18,250 nucleotides of DNA from Lachnospiraceae bacterium UBA1066 (GTDB lineage Bacteria > Bacillota > Clostridia > Lachnospirales > Lachnospiraceae), in the NCBI GenBank assembly GCA_002316215.1, contig DCDB01000374.1, positions 1-18,250 of the forward strand, in the 5' to 3' direction. Shown piece after piece: positions 16,391-18,250 of this stretch (positions are counted from its first letter, which is position 1; each line of letters opens with the position of its first letter). The notes below the pieces were generated by a model. It made no database searches. It was not told the DNA's origin and saw only the letters and a list, made by a program, of their open reading frames with translations. Both the position numbers and the translations under genes were made by a program.

Positions 16391-16503
16391 TGAATGTAGT
16401 TTCCTGAATACAGTTCCTTTAATACAGTTCCTTTAATGCAGTTTCTTTAATGCAGTTTCTTTAATGCAGTTCCTTTAATACAGTCCCTTTAATACAGTTC
16501 CTT
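16391..16503. repeat. Eight tandem copies of a 14-bp unit in the ATPase leader
   Basis: The + strand unit is TAATACAGTTCCTT with variants (A/G at position 5, T/C changes later). Copies begin at 16391, 16405 (one base longer), 16420, 16434, 16448, 16462, 16476 and 16490. Two adjacent copies (16434 and 16448) are identical. In the transcript (minus strand) each reads AAGGAACTGTATTA, and the array ends 29 nt before the ATPase ATG, between the riboswitch terminator and the ribosome site. Confidence 0.92.
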
Positions 16504-16579
16504 TAATATTCTCTTCTGAATACATTCTCTGATGTGCGCGAGGCCTGCTCCGCCGCTTCTCAGTCTACGATGAAAATAA

Positions 16580-16626
16580 AATGAGACTCAAACGCAAGTG
16601 AAATTCATTTGCATTTGAGTCTCATT
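16580..16626 (-). terminator. Long terminator hairpin, expression platform of the ATPase leader
   Basis: 16580-16602 and 16604-16626 are 23-nt complementary arms with two G-U-compatible mismatches. On the minus strand TTTTATTTTC follows. The first arm in the RNA contains GAGACTC (16617-16623), which is also the proposed 3' strand of aptamer helix P1, so the hairpin and the aptamer would be mutually exclusive. Confidence 0.85.
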
Positions 16627-16701
16627 CTTTAAAAGCCGCCCGGGTGTCGCACCGTGATGACGGATCGGCTTCACACAAAAAGCGTGCGGAATTACTCCCT
16701 C
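16617..16701 (-). ncRNA. Probable yybP-ykoY (Mn2+) riboswitch aptamer
   Basis: Read on the minus strand, the segment starts GAG-GGAGUA (16701-16693) and ends GAGA-CUC (16623-16617). These are the conserved L1 strands of the yybP-ykoY family flanked by a short P1 (GAG/CUC). Between them are hairpin P2 (CGCAC 16684-16688 with GUGUG 16672-16676) and helix P3 (AAGCCG 16666-16671 with CGGCUU 16633-16638). P3 opens into a loop reading AUCCGUCAUCA (16655-16665), close to the family's AUCGUCA motif, and is capped by GGUG/CACC (16643-16653). A TATAAT at 16708-16713 would start transcription at about 16701. The 3' P1 strand overlaps the terminator, as expected for an ON switch in which Mn2+ prevents termination. 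P1 as drawn is only 3 bp and the L3 motif has one extra base, so I rate this probable. Confidence 0.58.
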
Positions 16702-16707
16702 GTTTCA

Positions 16708-16713
16708 ATTATA
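16708..16713 (-). promoter_or_regulatory. -10 element for the ATPase leader
   Basis: Perfect TATAAT on the minus strand, placed so that transcription begins at the first bases of the riboswitch candidate. No good -35 is present (ATGTAA at 17-bp spacing), so the promoter may be weak or depend on other contacts. Confidence 0.5.
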
Positions 16714-16737
16714 CAATAAGTTTCGGTTTATTACATC

Positions 16738-17655
16738 TTAAATATCGCTATGATCATTTTTTCCTTCAGCAGCAAGCGCTGCTGTCAGTTGCTGGATTTG
16801 TTTTTCTTTCTCAGCAATGATTCTGTCTTTTTCCTCAATAGCTTTTTCTTTTTCTTCAAGTTGCTCTTTCATTTCTTCTTTGCCTTCATTATATCCGCTG
16901 CTGTATTGGGTACTTAAATCCCGCTCATAGTCCTCTCGCGCACGGCAGGCCATGCGTATCTTATCATCCTCTGAAAGCTTCGCCATAGTAAAAATGAAAT
17001 TATCCATACCGTTTACCCCCTTCGCAAGAGACTTAAGATCTTCCCACGTTTTTGCATGGAAAAGGCTGGCCCATTTGTACAGATCTGTCTGCCGCTCCGC
17101 TTCCGGAACCTTATCAAGATAGCTTAAGTTTAACACATTCAGGGAGAGTTTGTCACTGTATACGTGGAATGTCCGCAAATCCATAAGACGGTACTGGGTG
17201 TATAAGGCCCCGCGGGCAGCGATATCCGGCGGGTTAAAATCAAGAATTCCGATATGAACAGCAGTCTTCAATTCTGTATAATTATCGCCTTTATCAAGCG
17301 AACTCGCAGCAACGTTCCGGCAGGCATAAAACACGGAGCGGTTAACCCAGTCGCCCTTATTTGCGACCTGCATTTCAATGTCAATCACTTTCCGGCTGTT
17401 CAGTTCCATACAGAGATCCAGAACAATCGTTTTTTCATCAACCGTTTCTCCCGGAACGATAGGATTCAGAAGGTCAAGCGTAACAATCTCTTCCGGCGGT
17501 ATTTCAAGAAGAGTGGCAAGAAGTCCTTTCAGGACGTCCTGCGCATTCTGAAAAACCATATGGAACATATAATCATTCGTCAGCGGATAAGGAATCGGAC
17601 CGGTGAGTTTAGATAGGTAGTCTGAAAAATCTCCTGCGGAAAGGGATTCTGTCAT
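16738..17655 (-). CDS. Rpn-family recombination-promoting nuclease / PD-(D/E)XK transposase-like protein
   Basis: A 305-aa protein starting at 17655 (MTESLSAGDF), set by AAGGAG 6 nt upstream; a longer frame from 17721 adds 22 residues without a ribosome site. The family opening PLTNDYMFHMVF (24-35) is followed by the nuclease core. The likely metal residues are Asp80 in TIVLDLCMEL and Glu94-x-Gln96 in VIDIEMQV, then NRSVFYACRN (105-114) and YTELKTAVHIGILDF (126-140). The C-terminus (about 255-300) is a charged coiled coil of repeated EKE-type heptads. Such PF12784 genes are common in Lachnospiraceae, often in several copies. Related E. coli Rpn proteins cut DNA and promote RecA-independent recombination. 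It looks intact. No terminal inverted repeats or target duplications are visible, so I do not call a mobile element. Confidence 0.88.
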   Translation of the reverse strand: MTESLSAGDFSDYLSKLTGPIPYPLTNDYMFHMVFQNAQDVLKGLLATLLEIPPEEIVTLDLLNPIVPGETVDEKTIVLDLCMELNSRKVIDIEMQVANKGDWVNRSVFYACRNVAASSLDKGDNYTELKTAVHIGILDFNPPDIAARGALYTQYRLMDLRTFHVYSDKLSLNVLNLSYLDKVPEAERQTDLYKWASLFHAKTWEDLKSLAKGVNGMDNFIFTMAKLSEDDKIRMACRAREDYERDLSTQYSSGYNEGKEEMKEQLEEKEKAIEEKDRIIAEKEKQIQQLTAALAAEGKNDHSDI

Positions 17656-17962
17656 TTTAATCTCCTTAAAGGAATGTATGAGAATGGGGTGGAAGACAGA
17701 AAAATGCCGTCGAAATGGCACAAAGAAAAACCTCTAAAAGGATGGAATGAAAAGATGTAATGAAAAAACGCAGAAAAACACAAAAGAAAAAAGCAGAAGG
17801 AAAAATAAAAAAAACATTTTGAGGAAGTGTCTATAGGATACCTCCAAACGCCTTAATTATGCAAGACGGAATTATATACGAAGCTGCCAATGGATTTTTC
17901 ATGCAGTTTTACGCAGATGAGTTTTACTATAAGTATATCACAGTGCGATTCACTGATAGAGT
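17656..17962. other. 307-bp intergenic region with a strand-biased T-rich leader
   Basis: From about 17690 to 17820 the + strand is strongly A/G-rich, with many short A runs, so the leader RNA of the Rpn-like gene would be U-rich. Besides the candidate promoter and the ribosome site AAGGAG at 17662-17667 (minus strand), I see no gene and no convincing terminator for the upstream kinase gene. Confidence 0.5.
17835..17864 (-). promoter_or_regulatory. Candidate promoter of the Rpn-like gene
   Basis: On the minus strand TTGCAT (17859-17864) lies 18 bp before TATCCT (17835-17840). This would give a leader of about 170 nt. Both hexamers are imperfect. Confidence 0.3.
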
Positions 17963-18250
17963 TTACCTCTTATTAGGCAGTTCAAGGATAAATAAACTTC
18001 CTTTCCCCTCTTCGCTCTGCACGCTGACCGTACCGCCGTGCATATCGACAATCCACTTTACGATAGCAAGCCCCAGACCGGAACCGCTCCTGTCCCTCGC
18101 CTTATCGGCACGGTAAAAACGTTCAAAAACATGCTTCCGGTCTTCGGCACTGATACCGATGCCGTCGTCTTTGACAGCAATCCTGACGGTCGCTCCGGTA
18201 TCCGACGCCTGTATCCAGACGTTCCCTCCGTCTTTTTCGTCTTTTTCGTC
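17963..18250 (-). CDS. Sensor histidine kinase, C-terminal part (5' end outside window)
   Basis: The frame is open from the right edge to a TAA at 17963-17965, giving 95 visible residues. They form the end of a HATPase domain: G1 box VKDDGIGIS, F box FERFYRAD, G2 box GSGLGLAIVKWIV, then the terminal strands HGGTVSVQSEEGKGSLFILELP. The FERFYR and GSGLGLAIVK forms are typical of OmpR/PhoR-partner kinases, unlike the YesM-type kinase at 5029-6891. The sensing part, the phospho-His and any partner regulator lie outside the window. It is followed by about 300 bp before the Rpn-like gene and is probably unrelated to the sugar locus. Confidence 0.92.
   Translation of the reverse strand, partial: DEKDEKDGGNVWIQASDTGATVRIAVKDDGIGISAEDRKHVFERFYRADKARDRSGSGLGLAIVKWIVDMHGGTVSVQSEEGKGSLFILELPNKR

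Larger units (their letters stand above)
16362..16737. other. 376-bp leader region without a gene
   Basis: In transcription order it holds the -10 element, riboswitch candidate, long terminator hairpin, about 75 bp with nothing recognised, the 14-bp tandem array and the ATPase ribosome site. I see no short coding sequence. Confidence 0.7.

Noticed and set aside
16391..16503. CRISPR array
   Set aside because: Units are 14 bp and directly abutting, with no unique spacers and no cas genes; this is a simple tandem repeat.
16580..16626. Simple terminator of the Rpn-like gene
   Set aside because: It may also do that, but it lies 111 bp past the stop, behind a TATAAT and an aptamer-like fold that shares its arm, so a riboswitch expression platform fits better.
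16738..17655. Insertion sequence around the Rpn-like gene
   Set aside because: I see no terminal inverted repeats or target-site duplication; the family is often found as single genes.
17936..17958. Terminator of the partial histidine kinase gene
   Set aside because: The inverted repeat needs a 2-nt bulge and is not followed by a U-run on the minus strand.
17859..18116. 85-codon + strand open frame at the right end
   Set aside because: Most of it is antisense to the kinase C-terminus (DDGIGIS, GSGLGLAI), which is the real gene.

Overview
The window looks like part of the chromosome of a low-to-mid-GC Firmicute, most likely a gut Lachnospiraceae or related Clostridia. The reasons are strong AGGAG-type ribosome binding sites, YesM/YesN-type two-component genes, Mgl-type sugar ABC genes, an Rpn/PD-(D/E)XK 'transposase' gene and a Pct-type CoA-transferase. 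This is inferred from gene content and style; no species can be named.

Layout. A ROK-family regulator, cut by the left edge, is on the + strand (1-998). It converges on a leftward block that fills the rest of the window. In order of transcription (right to left) this block holds: the 3' end of a histidine kinase (17963-18250); an Rpn-like nuclease (16738-17655); a leader with a probable Mn2+ (yybP-ykoY) riboswitch, a terminator and eight 14-bp tandem repeats; a SERCA-like P-type cation ATPase (13716-16361); a galactose/glucose ABC transporter operon mglB-mglA-mglC (13418 down to 8650); a second operon encoding a YesN-type response regulator, a YesM-type histidine kinase, a membrane-anchored sugar-binding protein and a lipoprotein sugar-binding protein (8491 down to 2889); and a CoA-transferase (2576 down to 1068).

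How it fits together. The mgl operon should import galactose/glucose-type sugars. The downstream operon looks like a sugar sensor of the XylFII-LytS-YesN kind: extracytoplasmic binding proteins present the sugar to the kinase, and the AraC-type regulator then activates the transporter. A terminator and a good promoter separate the two operons. The ATPase and its riboswitch look like an independent Mn2+/Ca2+ export unit.

Most interesting points. (1) The transporter's MglB is circularly permuted. The segment equivalent to residues 4-83 of mature E. coli MglB lies at its C-terminus, the mature domain begins at the strand carrying Asn91, and nearly all sugar and calcium ligands are kept. (2) The partner permease MglC has about 220 extra N-terminal residues, charged and helical. 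(3) A second MglB-like protein with normal topology sits in the neighbouring sensor operon. (4) The ATPase leader carries the riboswitch candidate and a 14-bp tandem array.
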